DNA of 36,287 bases from Treponema sp. (GTDB lineage Bacteria > Spirochaetota > Spirochaetia > Treponematales > Breznakiellaceae). Numbering within the stretch: the first letter of the stretch is position 1; each line of letters starts with the position of its first letter. This document shows, piece by piece, positions 23,490 through 31,223 of this stretch. The position numbers were made by a program, and so were the translations under genes. The notes under the pieces were generated by a model. It was not told the origin of the DNA. It did not search any database and worked only from the letters and a program-made list of their open reading frames with translations. Location: the NCBI GenBank assembly GCA_031286095.1, contig JAITUY010000217.1:1-36287 (forward strand). Reading direction: 5' to 3'.

Positions 23490-24728
23490 GTGTTTGAATA
23501 CACCTTGGAAAGTGGAGTAATTGTTTCCCCGGGTAAAAAACCATATTCAGGAAAGTTGGGAATTAAAGGGGAAAAAATATCTTCACCTTGCGGTTCTGTA
23601 AAAATTGATTTAAAAGGAAATTCTTTTATTTATCCTTCTCTTATTAATACGCATGATCACTTACAGGGAAATTACCGTCCGCCCGTCGGTCCGCAAAACG
23701 GAAACTTCTATCTTACATGGTTGCCTTGGGACAATGACTTAAAAGCGTCAGATACCTTTAAAGAGCGCTCACAGTTAACAAGGGAAGACCTTTACGCTCT
23801 TTCGGGTTACAAGTGCCTGTTTTCCGGCGTAACGACGGTGAACGATCACTTTCCGCATAAATTTAATAGTCAGATATTACCCACACTGCCTGTAAGGGCT
23901 ATTCAGGAATACACTATTGAGCATGAATGTTCTTCTTATGATCTTAAGTGGGGAGACGGCATAGAAATTGAGCATGAAATTGCTGTAAAAAACAAATGGC
24001 CGTTTATCACTCATCTTTCTGAAGGTTTTGACAATGAAGCGATGCACAGTATAGAGAAACTGGAAAAAATGAACGTGCTGGACAATCACTGTTTATTCAT
24101 TCACTGTATAGGTTTTAGCGACGAGGATATTTTAAAAGTCGCAAAAGCGGGGGCAAGTATTTCATGGTGCGGTTTTTCCAATATGTTTATGTTTAACGTA
24201 ACAGCTAAAGTACGGAAGATGATTAAAGCGGGAGTAAATGTTACAATCGGGACAGATTCTTCCGCGACAGGTTCAGCTAACCTTCTTGCGGAAATTAAAT
24301 ACGACAGGGAACTGTACCGCAATCTTTACGGTGAGGATATCGGCGCGGAGAATTTGTTCAATATGACGACAATAAACGCGGCAAAAGCCTTTTGGATGCA
24401 GGATAAAACAGGCAGTTTGGACGAAGGCAAGTTAGGCGACATTCTTGTTTTAAAAGCTAATAACAGCGATCCTTATGAAAATATTGTTAATGCCGGTATG
24501 CATGATATTGAATTGCTGGTTTTGGGCGGAGTGCCAATATACGGCGAGACGCGTTTCCTTGATATTTTTAACGGGAAACTTCCCGGTGATTATACGCAAA
24601 TAAAGGTTGGTAATAAATTGATGTTTGTAAAAGGCGACCCTGCGGGTCTTTACAAGTCAGCCAGAAAAAAAATCGGCTTTAAAAAAGAGCTGGATTTTTT
24701 GCCCTTTGAGCCGGAACAGGAAGGTTAA
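23490..24728 (+). CDS. Metal-dependent amidohydrolase, SsnA/ATZ-TRZ-like
   Basis: The protein is 412 aa from GTG 23490 with AAAGGA upstream. The amidohydrolase TIM-barrel motifs are in order: SLINTHDHLQGN (HxH metal pair, about 54-56), THLSEGFDNEA (third His), LFIHCIGFSDEDI (fourth His), and IGTDSSATGSANLLAEI (catalytic Asp). The C-terminal composite-domain part ends GKLGDILVLKA. Members deaminate or dechlorinate heterocycles such as guanine, atrazine-like rings or S-adenosylhomocysteine; the substrate cannot be read here. It lies two bases before a cyclic-nucleotide-binding protein gene, so it may be part of a signalling operon. Confidence 0.85.
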   Translation: MFEYTLESGVIVSPGKKPYSGKLGIKGEKISSPCGSVKIDLKGNSFIYPSLINTHDHLQGNYRPPVGPQNGNFYLTWLPWDNDLKASDTFKERSQLTREDLYALSGYKCLFSGVTTVNDHFPHKFNSQILPTLPVRAIQEYTIEHECSSYDLKWGDGIEIEHEIAVKNKWPFITHLSEGFDNEAMHSIEKLEKMNVLDNHCLFIHCIGFSDEDILKVAKAGASISWCGFSNMFMFNVTAKVRKMIKAGVNVTIGTDSSATGSANLLAEIKYDRELYRNLYGEDIGAENLFNMTTINAAKAFWMQDKTGSLDEGKLGDILVLKANNSDPYENIVNAGMHDIELLVLGGVPIYGETRFLDIFNGKLPGDYTQIKVGNKLMFVKGDPAGLYKSARKKIGFKKELDFLPFEPEQEG

Positions 24729-24730
24729 TA

Positions 24731-25720
24731 ATGCCAAAACCACTTCAATACCGTACAGGTTCGCTTATATATTTTCAGGGAGACCCTGCGGATAAAATTT
24801 ATATTCTGCAAAACGGCAAAGTAAGCCTTGTTTCTCAGGATATAGAAACCGGGGAGGATATACGCGAATCGGTACAGCCGGGTGAATTCTTTGGAGTTAA
24901 GTCCGCGCTGGGACGTTATCCCCGCGAGGAAAACGCCATGGCGTTATCTGATACCAGTCTTATGGTCTTTACCGTACAAGAATTTGAAGCCGTAGCGATG
25001 GCAAATTCAAGAATTATTTTGAAAATGCTAAAGGTTTTTTCAAACCAGATGAGGCGCGTGCATAAACAGGTGTCAAAGCTGATGGCAAAGGAAGAAGAAC
25101 CGCCGGCCGACGGCTTGTTCGATATAGGTGAATTTTACCTTAAGAATAAACGGTTCTCGCAAGCCAAATATGTTTTCAGCCGCTATCTGATATATTATCC
25201 TTCCGGCAAGAACGCGTTTCAGGCGACAAAAAATCTTGAAATCGCGGAGAACGCGCTTTCCCGCTACGGAGACGGCAAAGGTCCAGGCGTTGCCGTAAGC
25301 GCGGGCGGGCCCCCGCCGCCTGCAGGCGGTTCCGCCATAGACAACCCTTCCAAAATTTACAATGACGCTATTATTCTTGTTTCGCATGGCAAATATCAGG
25401 AAGCGTTTATGTCGTTTAAATTGATAGTGGACTCCGGTGCGGATGCGGAATGGACGTCAAAAGCGGCGTATGAGATCGGGCGCTGTATGTTTATGATGAG
25501 CAAGTTTGACGACAGCCTGAAATATTTAACAAATGTGCTTACAAAATATCCGAAACATCCGAATCTTCTGGACGCCATGCTTGTTATTGGACAGTGCCAT
25601 GAAAAGATGGGCAGAAAAGATCAGGCGGCGGCTTTCTTTAAAAAAATTATTTCCATGGGTAGCAGTAATGACGGCACTACGGAAAAAGCAAAACGGGCGT
25701 TATTAGCCCTGGGAGCGTAA
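24731..25720 (+). CDS. Cyclic-nucleotide-binding domain fused to TPR repeats
   Basis: The protein is 329 aa. Residues 1-115 form a CNB beta-roll (GSLIYFQGDPADKIYILQNGKVSLV). The phosphate-binding cassette is altered: FGVKSALGRYPREENAMAL instead of FGE...PRSATA, losing the ribose-contact Glu and the Ser/Ala pair. No helix-turn-helix follows. Instead there is a TPR-like unit (FDIGEFYLKNKRFSQAKYVFSRYL), a Gly/Pro linker (GGPPPPAGGSA), and two or three further TPRs (KAAYEIGRCMFMMSKFDDSLKYL) as in YbgF/BamD-type scaffolds. It is probably a protein-protein adaptor, perhaps no longer nucleotide-binding. No signal peptide. Confidence 0.85.
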   Translation: MPKPLQYRTGSLIYFQGDPADKIYILQNGKVSLVSQDIETGEDIRESVQPGEFFGVKSALGRYPREENAMALSDTSLMVFTVQEFEAVAMANSRIILKMLKVFSNQMRRVHKQVSKLMAKEEEPPADGLFDIGEFYLKNKRFSQAKYVFSRYLIYYPSGKNAFQATKNLEIAENALSRYGDGKGPGVAVSAGGPPPPAGGSAIDNPSKIYNDAIILVSHGKYQEAFMSFKLIVDSGADAEWTSKAAYEIGRCMFMMSKFDDSLKYLTNVLTKYPKHPNLLDAMLVIGQCHEKMGRKDQAAAFFKKIISMGSSNDGTTEKAKRALLALGA

Positions 25721-25721
25721 A

Positions 25722-26372
25722 ATGGCTATGGATTTGGCCGCGTTTGGCCGTTTTTCACGGACATTTCAGCCGGGCGATATAATTTTCTCCGAGTATGAAC
25801 TTGGCGATACTTTTTACCTTATTCAGTCGGGAAGGGTACAGCTTGTAAAACTTGTCGGGGACATTGAGCGGACGCTTGATGTTTTACAGCCTTCCGAAAT
25901 GTTTGGCGAAATGGCGATTTTGGAAAATTCCCCACGTTCGGCGACCGCGATAGCGCTGGACGAAGTTAAGGTGCTGGAATTTAATTCCCAAAACTTTGAA
26001 ATTCTTTTGCTTGGCAACCCTCAAATTGCCCTGAAACTTTTAAAAATGTTCTGCAAACGTATTTACGATTCAAAACGGCGGTTTATGATTTTGACGCTTC
26101 CTGACTCGCAGACAAAAGTCGCCGACGTATTCCTTATGCTTGATGAAACAGGCGTCGATATAGATAAATCTACCGAGCGCCGCGAATTTAAAACTACTGT
26201 TGAAGGCGTAGCGCACTGGGCGGGAATGTCTGTAAATGAAGTAAGAGATGTTTTAGGTCATTATGTAAATCAACGGCGCGTGGAAATTTTCCCAGACTGT
26301 ATGGTTGTAAAAAATATAAATGATTTTGCCCGTTATGTAACTTCCCGCAGAAAAGACAGCAGAGGCCGTTAG
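25722..26372 (+). CDS. Crp/Fnr-family transcription regulator
   Basis: The protein is 216 aa. The N-terminal CNB roll has a canonical cassette FGEMAILENSPRSATAIAL, so cAMP or another cyclic nucleotide should bind. A long dimer helix follows (NPQIALKLLKMFCKRI). The C-terminal winged helix reads TTVEGVAHWAGMSVNEVRDVLGHYV. It lacks the Fnr cysteines. It starts one base after the stop of the CNB-TPR gene and ends at a hairpin terminator. Target promoters are not evident in this window. Confidence 0.92.
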   Translation: MAMDLAAFGRFSRTFQPGDIIFSEYELGDTFYLIQSGRVQLVKLVGDIERTLDVLQPSEMFGEMAILENSPRSATAIALDEVKVLEFNSQNFEILLLGNPQIALKLLKMFCKRIYDSKRRFMILTLPDSQTKVADVFLMLDETGVDIDKSTERREFKTTVEGVAHWAGMSVNEVRDVLGHYVNQRRVEIFPDCMVVKNINDFARYVTSRRKDSRGR

Positions 26373-26439
26373 TCCGAGCGTCTGACCGATAAAAATACAG
26401 TGGACTATTCGCAACCATGTCGGTTGCCTTGCAAGTCCT

Positions 26440-26478
26440 GCATTTTTTCGGCCAAAGCCCTGCAAAAATGCTTTTTTA
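26440..26478 (+). terminator. Rho-independent terminator after the Crp gene
   Basis: Arms GCATTTTT (26440-26447) and AAAAATGC (26464-26471) enclose an inner GGC-CAAA-GCC, followed by TTTTTTA. A second hairpin, GCAACC-ATGTC-GGTTGC, lies at 26411-26427. It is placed about 70-105 bp past the stop codon. Confidence 0.65.
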
Positions 26479-26494
26479 TAAGGTAGTTATTAAG

Positions 26495-26519
26495 AAACTG
26501 AAGTTTCCGAACAACTCTA
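26495..26519. repeat. 25-bp copy of the 19980-20004 repeat
   Basis: AAACTGAAGTTTCCGAACAA and the next five bases match 19980-20004 exactly. Here the left hairpin arm is degraded (AGAAA instead of GGAAA), so the stem is lost. It abuts the stop of the AT-rich methyltransferase gene, whose stop lies at 26520-26522. Confidence 0.7.
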
Positions 26520-27161
26520 TTAAATATTTTTTCTTCCAATTAATATTATATCTTCCGTTATGCTTCCATCCATTTCTGTATAATTTAATTTATAATCTTT
26601 TATGATTTTGATTCCATTGTTCTCTAGCATATTTATTATTTCACCTTGTTCGTGATAATAAATATAATATTTATTCTTTCCGCCAAACGAAGTTTCTTCA
26701 AATCCATATTTGTTTCCGTTCATAAAACTGATATAAAAATAACCATTTTTTTTCAGCATTATTACGCTGTTTTTAATACATTTCTCAGTTTGTTCTTTAT
26801 TTAAATATGGAATTCCAAAACCTATTATTATTAGATTGAATTTCATGTTATTTTTAAATGTAATTATTGAGTCGCAGATAAAATTCCCATCAGGTACATT
26901 TTCCTTTGCTATTTTTATCATTTCTTTTGATAAATCAACTCCGGTAATATTTACATTTATTTTATTTTTTATATAACTGCTTATTTGGGCGGGTCCGCAC
27001 GCAAGATCAAGAACATTGTCGTTCTCCTTTAATAAATTATGTAAAAAATCATATGTACCATCATAATTATTTAACTTTCCAATTTTTTGCATAAATTTAT
27101 TTGCAGAATTATCATAAGATTTTATCGTTTCTATTTGATTATTATCCATTATTAAACTCAT
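26520..27161 (-). CDS. SAM-dependent methyltransferase, AT-rich and probably acquired
   Basis: The protein is 213 aa. The class I methyltransferase fold is clear: VLDLACGPAQISSYI is motif I, ITGVDLSKEMIKIAKEN is the acidic loop, then FNLIIIGFGIPYLN and LKKNGYFYISFMNG (motifs II-III). The substrate is unknown. Codon use is strongly A/T-ending with many Asn, Lys and Ile, unlike the genes on both sides. ATG 27161 is used; ATG 27149 is a possible alternative, and neither has a good Shine-Dalgarno. An attC-like element lies about 30 bp upstream and a dispersed repeat touches the stop, so the gene looks like a single inserted cassette. Confidence 0.85.
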   Translation of the reverse strand: MSLIMDNNQIETIKSYDNSANKFMQKIGKLNNYDGTYDFLHNLLKENDNVLDLACGPAQISSYIKNKINVNITGVDLSKEMIKIAKENVPDGNFICDSIITFKNNMKFNLIIIGFGIPYLNKEQTEKCIKNSVIMLKKNGYFYISFMNGNKYGFEETSFGGKNKYYIYYHEQGEIINMLENNGIKIIKDYKLNYTEMDGSITEDIILIGRKNI

Positions 27162-27186
27162 GGCTTATATTTCTCAAACAATTTAG

Positions 27187-27240
27187 TCTGCCTTTCGCCT
27201 AACAAGCTGTGTTAAACGGCAAACGGCGTCCGAAAAGTTT
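27187..27240 (-). other. Integron attC-like right-hand half site
   Basis: On the minus strand GTTTAAC, a 7-bp spacer (ACAGCTT) and GTTAGGC read as a 2R-1R pair. They fit RYYYAAC and GTTRRRY, and the layout is like the end of a cassette attC. The methyltransferase ATG follows about 35 nt later in the direction expected of a cassette gene. A matching left-hand RYYYAAC half was not found within 150 bp, and no integrase is in the window. Confidence 0.4.
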
Positions 27241-27261
27241 TAAAAACTCCCCAGGTAATTT

Positions 27262-27307
27262 AAACAGCAAACTGTTATTAAACAGCAAGCTGTTGTCAAA
27301 CAGCAAG
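27262..27307. repeat. 18-bp tandem repeat of small palindromes
   Basis: The units are AAACAGCAAACTGTTATT (27262-27279), AAACAGCAAGCTGTTGTC (27280-27297) and a partial AAACAGCAAG (27298-27307). The second unit contains AACAGC-AA-GCTGTT, a perfect 6-bp stem. The repeat includes the stop codon and last residues of the cotransporter gene, and may serve as a transcription end for it. Confidence 0.7.
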
Positions 27308-28981
27308 AGTCTCCGCTATTTCAAGGCAGTAATCTCCAAGTTTTTCAATTCTGCGCACAATGTCAATAAACAGAAGCTCCGTTTTTACATCTTTGCCGGA
27401 TTCCAGCCTTTTCCTGCCAAGCTTACGAAGTTTGTCGCGGTTAAAGTCTATTTCTTTTTCCAGTTCTCTTGCGTAAGAAAGCGTAGTTGGCGAAAGTTTG
27501 CGTCCAAGATTATCCTTAACCAGATTAAGAAAATTCTCAACCTGATTTAAGTACGGTATAAGCGCGTCCATCTCTTTTTTCTTGATTACAAGATTTTCTT
27601 TTACGCCGTTTTCCAGAATAAAACTTAAACTGCAACAGTCATCGGAAATTTCTTCCAAATCCGAAATTATGCGTAATAACTGCGAAACCCGGTGTTCTGA
27701 ACGGGGATTAAGCTGTTCCTTTGCGCATATCATTAAAAACGCGCCAATCTGATCGCGCATTTGATCGGCGTACTCTTCTTTTTGTTTTAATTCATCCCCA
27801 AGAGATGTTACAACCGTTTGCCTGTCCTGCATTTCAAAGAGAGCTTGAATCACGTTGTTAAAGCGGGAGAACATCAACAAAACATGGTTTGCCATGTCTC
27901 TGACTTCCTTCTCCGCGAAAACAATCTGCATCTCCGGCGTATTTTGAATTTTTCCCGAGGCAAATGTAAAGCGGTAACGGACTGGTTCGGCAGTTTCGCT
28001 TGGATCATCCTTGATAAGAAACGTAACAAACGAGGCAAAGTATTTGACAAACGGCAAAAAGACAATCGTATTTGTCATGTTGAATACGGTGTGCAACATG
28101 GCGAGGTGGGCGGTAACCATAGGATCGTTTACCATACCCGGAGTCATCGTGCCGGGAGTTACCAGTTCGACAAGCGCCAAAAGCGGTTTTAACAGGGGCA
28201 ATGCCCAACAGGTTCCAAAAATATTAAAGAGAACGTGGACAAGGGCGGCTCGTTTTGCGTTTGTCTTTGTGCCTATAGACGCCAGCGCGGCGTCTATCGT
28301 AGTGCCGATATTCGCGCCAAGGATCATAGAAGCCGCTATTTCATAACCAATTATGCCGTTATACGCCATAGTTAATATTATAGCGGTAGTGGCGCTTGAT
28401 GAATGGAGAAACAGGGTGATCATCATTCCAAAAACCGTTCCTATCACATAGGTAAAAAAACCCATGTTTGAAATTTTTGAAATGATATAGACATTCTCCC
28501 CCAGAGAGGGCATGGACTTGGTAAGAAAATCAAGACCCATAAATAGAAGACCGAAACCAAGGATAAACTCCCCAATGTCGCGGTACTTCCATTTAACCAT
28601 ACTACAAATAAAACCCACCCCGACCGCAGGCAGGGCAAGTTCAGAAAGTTTAAGTGAAAACCCGATAAGCGATACGACCCACGCTGTTACGGTGGTTCCA
28701 ATATTCGCGCCCATTATTAAGCCGATTGACTGTGTAAGGTTGAGTAATCCCGCGTTTACAAGGGACACCACCATGACGGTTGTAGCCGATGACGACTGAA
28801 TTATCGCCGTTATGGCAAAGCCGGTAAAAACTGCCGTAAATCTGTTCCCGGTAATCAGATTTAGAAAACGCTGAAGCCTGTCACCGGCGGCGCGCTGAAT
28901 GCCGTCGCTCATTACCTTCATTCCGTACAAAAACAGACAAAGACCGCCGGTAATTTTTAGCAAGGTTGAAATTACTGTCAT
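27296..28981 (-). CDS. Na+/phosphate cotransporter (NptA/PhoU type)
   Basis: The protein is 561 aa. The membrane half holds the twin Na/Pi motifs IIQSSSATTVMVVS and FLHSSSATTAIILT, each near a GANIGTT (MGANIGTTVTAW, LGANIGTTIDAA), with about eight or nine spans up to residue 320. The cytoplasmic C-terminal 210 residues are helical and PhoU-like (ADQMRDQIGAFLM, ISDLEEISDDCCSL). It imports or exports phosphate driven by sodium. The start is ATG 28981. The gene is divergent from the YfcE-type gene with only 36 bp between. The last codons lie in the tandem repeat. Confidence 0.93.
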   Translation of the reverse strand: MTVISTLLKITGGLCLFLYGMKVMSDGIQRAAGDRLQRFLNLITGNRFTAVFTGFAITAIIQSSSATTVMVVSLVNAGLLNLTQSIGLIMGANIGTTVTAWVVSLIGFSLKLSELALPAVGVGFICSMVKWKYRDIGEFILGFGLLFMGLDFLTKSMPSLGENVYIISKISNMGFFTYVIGTVFGMMITLFLHSSSATTAIILTMAYNGIIGYEIAASMILGANIGTTIDAALASIGTKTNAKRAALVHVLFNIFGTCWALPLLKPLLALVELVTPGTMTPGMVNDPMVTAHLAMLHTVFNMTNTIVFLPFVKYFASFVTFLIKDDPSETAEPVRYRFTFASGKIQNTPEMQIVFAEKEVRDMANHVLLMFSRFNNVIQALFEMQDRQTVVTSLGDELKQKEEYADQMRDQIGAFLMICAKEQLNPRSEHRVSQLLRIISDLEEISDDCCSLSFILENGVKENLVIKKKEMDALIPYLNQVENFLNLVKDNLGRKLSPTTLSYARELEKEIDFNRDKLRKLGRKRLESGKDVKTELLFIDIVRRIEKLGDYCLEIAETLAV

Positions 28982-29017
28982 ATGGCTATTATATCATTAT
29001 TAATCTATTGTTAGAAT

Positions 29018-29569
29018 ATGTTTATGGACGGGAAAAAACTTTTGGTCTTTTCAGATACCCACGGCAGTATCACATCACTGACTGCCGTCATGAATTGGGC
29101 AAAAGGCCGCTTGCCGCCGAACGGCACCATCTGTTGCGCCGCTTTTCTTGGCGACGGTATTGCCGACCTTGGACGGGCGGCTGAAGCGTCGGGTTTTTAC
29201 TGCGATTGGAAAGTGGTATGCGGAAATAACGATTATAAAGCCTCAATGCCGGAGGCCGCCGTTTTTGACTTTTGCGATTACCGCTTTTTTATATGCCACG
29301 GACACCGCCACAGCCTTTACGGCGGCTATAATTCGCTGATTTCCGCCGCCCGCGTTTCTCAGGCGAATGTAGTTTTATACGGTCACACCCATATCCCTTC
29401 CTGTAAAAACATAGACGGCATTTTGCTTGTTAACCCTGGAAGCGTAGGAAGACCGCGAAGCAGGATCGGCGCGTCATTCGCCGTTATAGAATGTACAGAT
29501 AACGGCGCGCTGACTGCGGATTTTTTTGGGATCGGGGACAGAGGAATCATAAAAAAGCTAAAGATTTAA
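29018..29569 (+). CDS. YfcE/MJ0936-type metallophosphodiesterase
   Basis: The protein is 183 aa (or 181 from ATG 29024). The calcineurin-like motifs are complete: FSDTHGS, FLGDGIADL, VCGNNDY, ICHGHRHS and YGHTHIPS, then LVNPGSVGRPR, typical of the small YfcE subfamily. Members hydrolyse phosphodiesters with Mn2+; the physiological substrate is unsettled. It is soluble. It ends six bases before the convergent fabV stop with no terminator seen between. Confidence 0.93.
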   Translation: MFMDGKKLLVFSDTHGSITSLTAVMNWAKGRLPPNGTICCAAFLGDGIADLGRAAEASGFYCDWKVVCGNNDYKASMPEAAVFDFCDYRFFICHGHRHSLYGGYNSLISAARVSQANVVLYGHTHIPSCKNIDGILLVNPGSVGRPRSRIGASFAVIECTDNGALTADFFGIGDRGIIKKLKI

Positions 29570-29575
29570 GGCGCT

Positions 29576-30790
29576 TTATATTTCAACGTCCGCGTCGTAA
29601 TTAACGCCGGCAACATCAAAGCCGTGCGCCTCAAGGAAGTCGTGCTTAAAGCCCGCGACATCGGTTTGTGTAAAAACATTTTCCGGCGTTATGTTTTTCA
29701 TTTTTTCCATAGTCGCTTTTTGCACGTCTTCGCGCATCTCCCAGTCGTCAATGCGGATGCGCCCTTTGCGGTCAACGGGGACCATTTCAGGATCGCCACT
29801 TTCTGCTGAATACAGGCGTTCGCGGTAAAGCCGTACAATCTGCTCGATACAGCCTTCGTGAAGATGCATCTCTTTCATTACTTTGAACAGGCATGAAATG
29901 TAAAGGGGGATAATCGGAATTACCGCGCTTGAACGGGTAACAAGCGCCTTGTTTACGGAGACCCACGCGCCAGCGATTTTTCCTTGCTCTGCGTATATTT
30001 TATTGATTTCGACGCAGGCTCTTTCCAAATCTTCCTTCGCTTTTCCGATAGTGCCGTTTTTGTAAATCGGCCATGAATGTTCCGGTCCAAGATACGAATA
30101 AGCGACGGTTCTGGTTTTTGGGGAAAGTAAACCTTCTTTGTACAGCGCTTCCATCCAGTATTCCCAATCCTCGCCGCCCATAACTTTTATCGTGTTGTAG
30201 ATTTCATCTTCTGTAGCAGGTTCGGCGGATGTAACCGTAAAAGTTCCGTCCATCATGTTAAGGGTCTTGCCGGAAAAAGGTTCTCCCACAGGTTTAATCG
30301 CGGATTTATAAAGAATACCCGTCTTTGGGCAAGTCCTTACAGGGGAAGCGAGCGAATAAACAATTAAATCGATCTTCGGCTGTATCTTCGCCTCTTCTGC
30401 GGCAAGGCGAACTACCTTTGCCGTTTCCGCTTTTGTCTCGCCAAGAAAAGCGTTGCCGTCCAGAGTTTTGGAAATAAGTCCCGCCTTAGCCGCCTCGCGA
30501 TCAAACGCCTCGTTATTGTAATAACCCGGCGTGGCCGTGTGTTTGTCCGAAGCCGCTTTTTCTTTGGAAAGCCCAACCGTAACAGCGCCGTAACCAAACG
30601 CCGCGGCGATACGGCTTGCAAGCCCATAACCGTTTGAACAACCGATAACTAAAACAAGTTTTGGGGTTTTGTAATCGACTGGCGACAGATTTTTTTTCGC
30701 GTACTCAATTTGTCTTTGCACAGACACGGTACAACCGGTAGGGTGGCTGTTCAGACAGATGTTGTTTCGAACCATTGGTTTTATGATCAT
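29576..30790 (-). CDS. fabV: Enoyl-ACP/trans-2-enoyl-CoA reductase, FabV/TER type
   Basis: It reduces the trans-2 double bond with NADH as the last step of each elongation cycle. The 404-aa length and sequence fit the FabV/TER family, of which the Treponema denticola enzyme is a known member. VLVIGCSNGYGLASRIAAAFG is the NAD site, and PIYKNGTIGKAKEDLE holds the Tyr-X8-Lys catalytic pair. It is the last gene of the fab operon and abuts fabZ with no gap, so in this organism it probably serves fatty-acid synthesis as well as, or instead of, crotonyl-CoA reduction. No FabI or FabK is in the operon. Confidence 0.96.
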   Translation of the reverse strand: MIIKPMVRNNICLNSHPTGCTVSVQRQIEYAKKNLSPVDYKTPKLVLVIGCSNGYGLASRIAAAFGYGAVTVGLSKEKAASDKHTATPGYYNNEAFDREAAKAGLISKTLDGNAFLGETKAETAKVVRLAAEEAKIQPKIDLIVYSLASPVRTCPKTGILYKSAIKPVGEPFSGKTLNMMDGTFTVTSAEPATEDEIYNTIKVMGGEDWEYWMEALYKEGLLSPKTRTVAYSYLGPEHSWPIYKNGTIGKAKEDLERACVEINKIYAEQGKIAGAWVSVNKALVTRSSAVIPIIPLYISCLFKVMKEMHLHEGCIEQIVRLYRERLYSAESGDPEMVPVDRKGRIRIDDWEMREDVQKATMEKMKNITPENVFTQTDVAGFKHDFLEAHGFDVAGVNYDADVEI

Positions 30791-31210
30791 TTATGAATTC
30801 CCCACCAGACACATCCATTCCGCCTCGGCGGCGACTTCATCGCCGACATAGGCTATCCCGGATTGCTTGATCATCTTCGGTGAAACCCGAAGATTTGTAA
30901 TTTCACTGCGGACTTCGTCGCCCGGGCGAACCTGACGGCGGAACTTTACCTTGTCTACTGTCGCAAAAAAGAAAAGCGAATCTTCGCCGAGAACGCCGCA
31001 TTTGCGTAAGCCCGCGCCGCCTGACTGAGCCATTGTTTCGACAAGAATCACTCCCGGTACGACTGGGTATTCGGGGAAATGTCCCTTAAAAAAATATTCT
31101 TTTTCAGTAAAGACGCGCTTTGCGATAATTTTTTCTTTGTCCGCTTGAATAATTTCGTCCACAAACAAAAAGGGATCGCGGTGCGGTAAAAGATTTTCGA
31201 TTTCGTTCAT
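30791..31210 (-). CDS. fabZ: 3-hydroxyacyl-ACP dehydratase FabZ
   Basis: It removes water from 3-hydroxyacyl-ACP. The protein is 139 aa, the standard hot-dog fold length. LLPHRDPFLFVDEI, then the catalytic segment GHFPEYPVVPGVILVETMAQ with His and, two turns on, Glu. AAGGA lies upstream of ATG 31210. Its stop is adjacent to the fabV start. Confidence 0.97.
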   Translation of the reverse strand: MNEIENLLPHRDPFLFVDEIIQADKEKIIAKRVFTEKEYFFKGHFPEYPVVPGVILVETMAQSGGAGLRKCGVLGEDSLFFFATVDKVKFRRQVRPGDEVRSEITNLRVSPKMIKQSGIAYVGDEVAAEAEWMCLVGNS

Positions 31211-31223
31211 AATTATTCCTTAT

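Noticed and set aside
30600-30790. Possible riboswitch before fabV
   Set aside because: fabV abuts fabZ with no spacer, so there is no leader to hold one.
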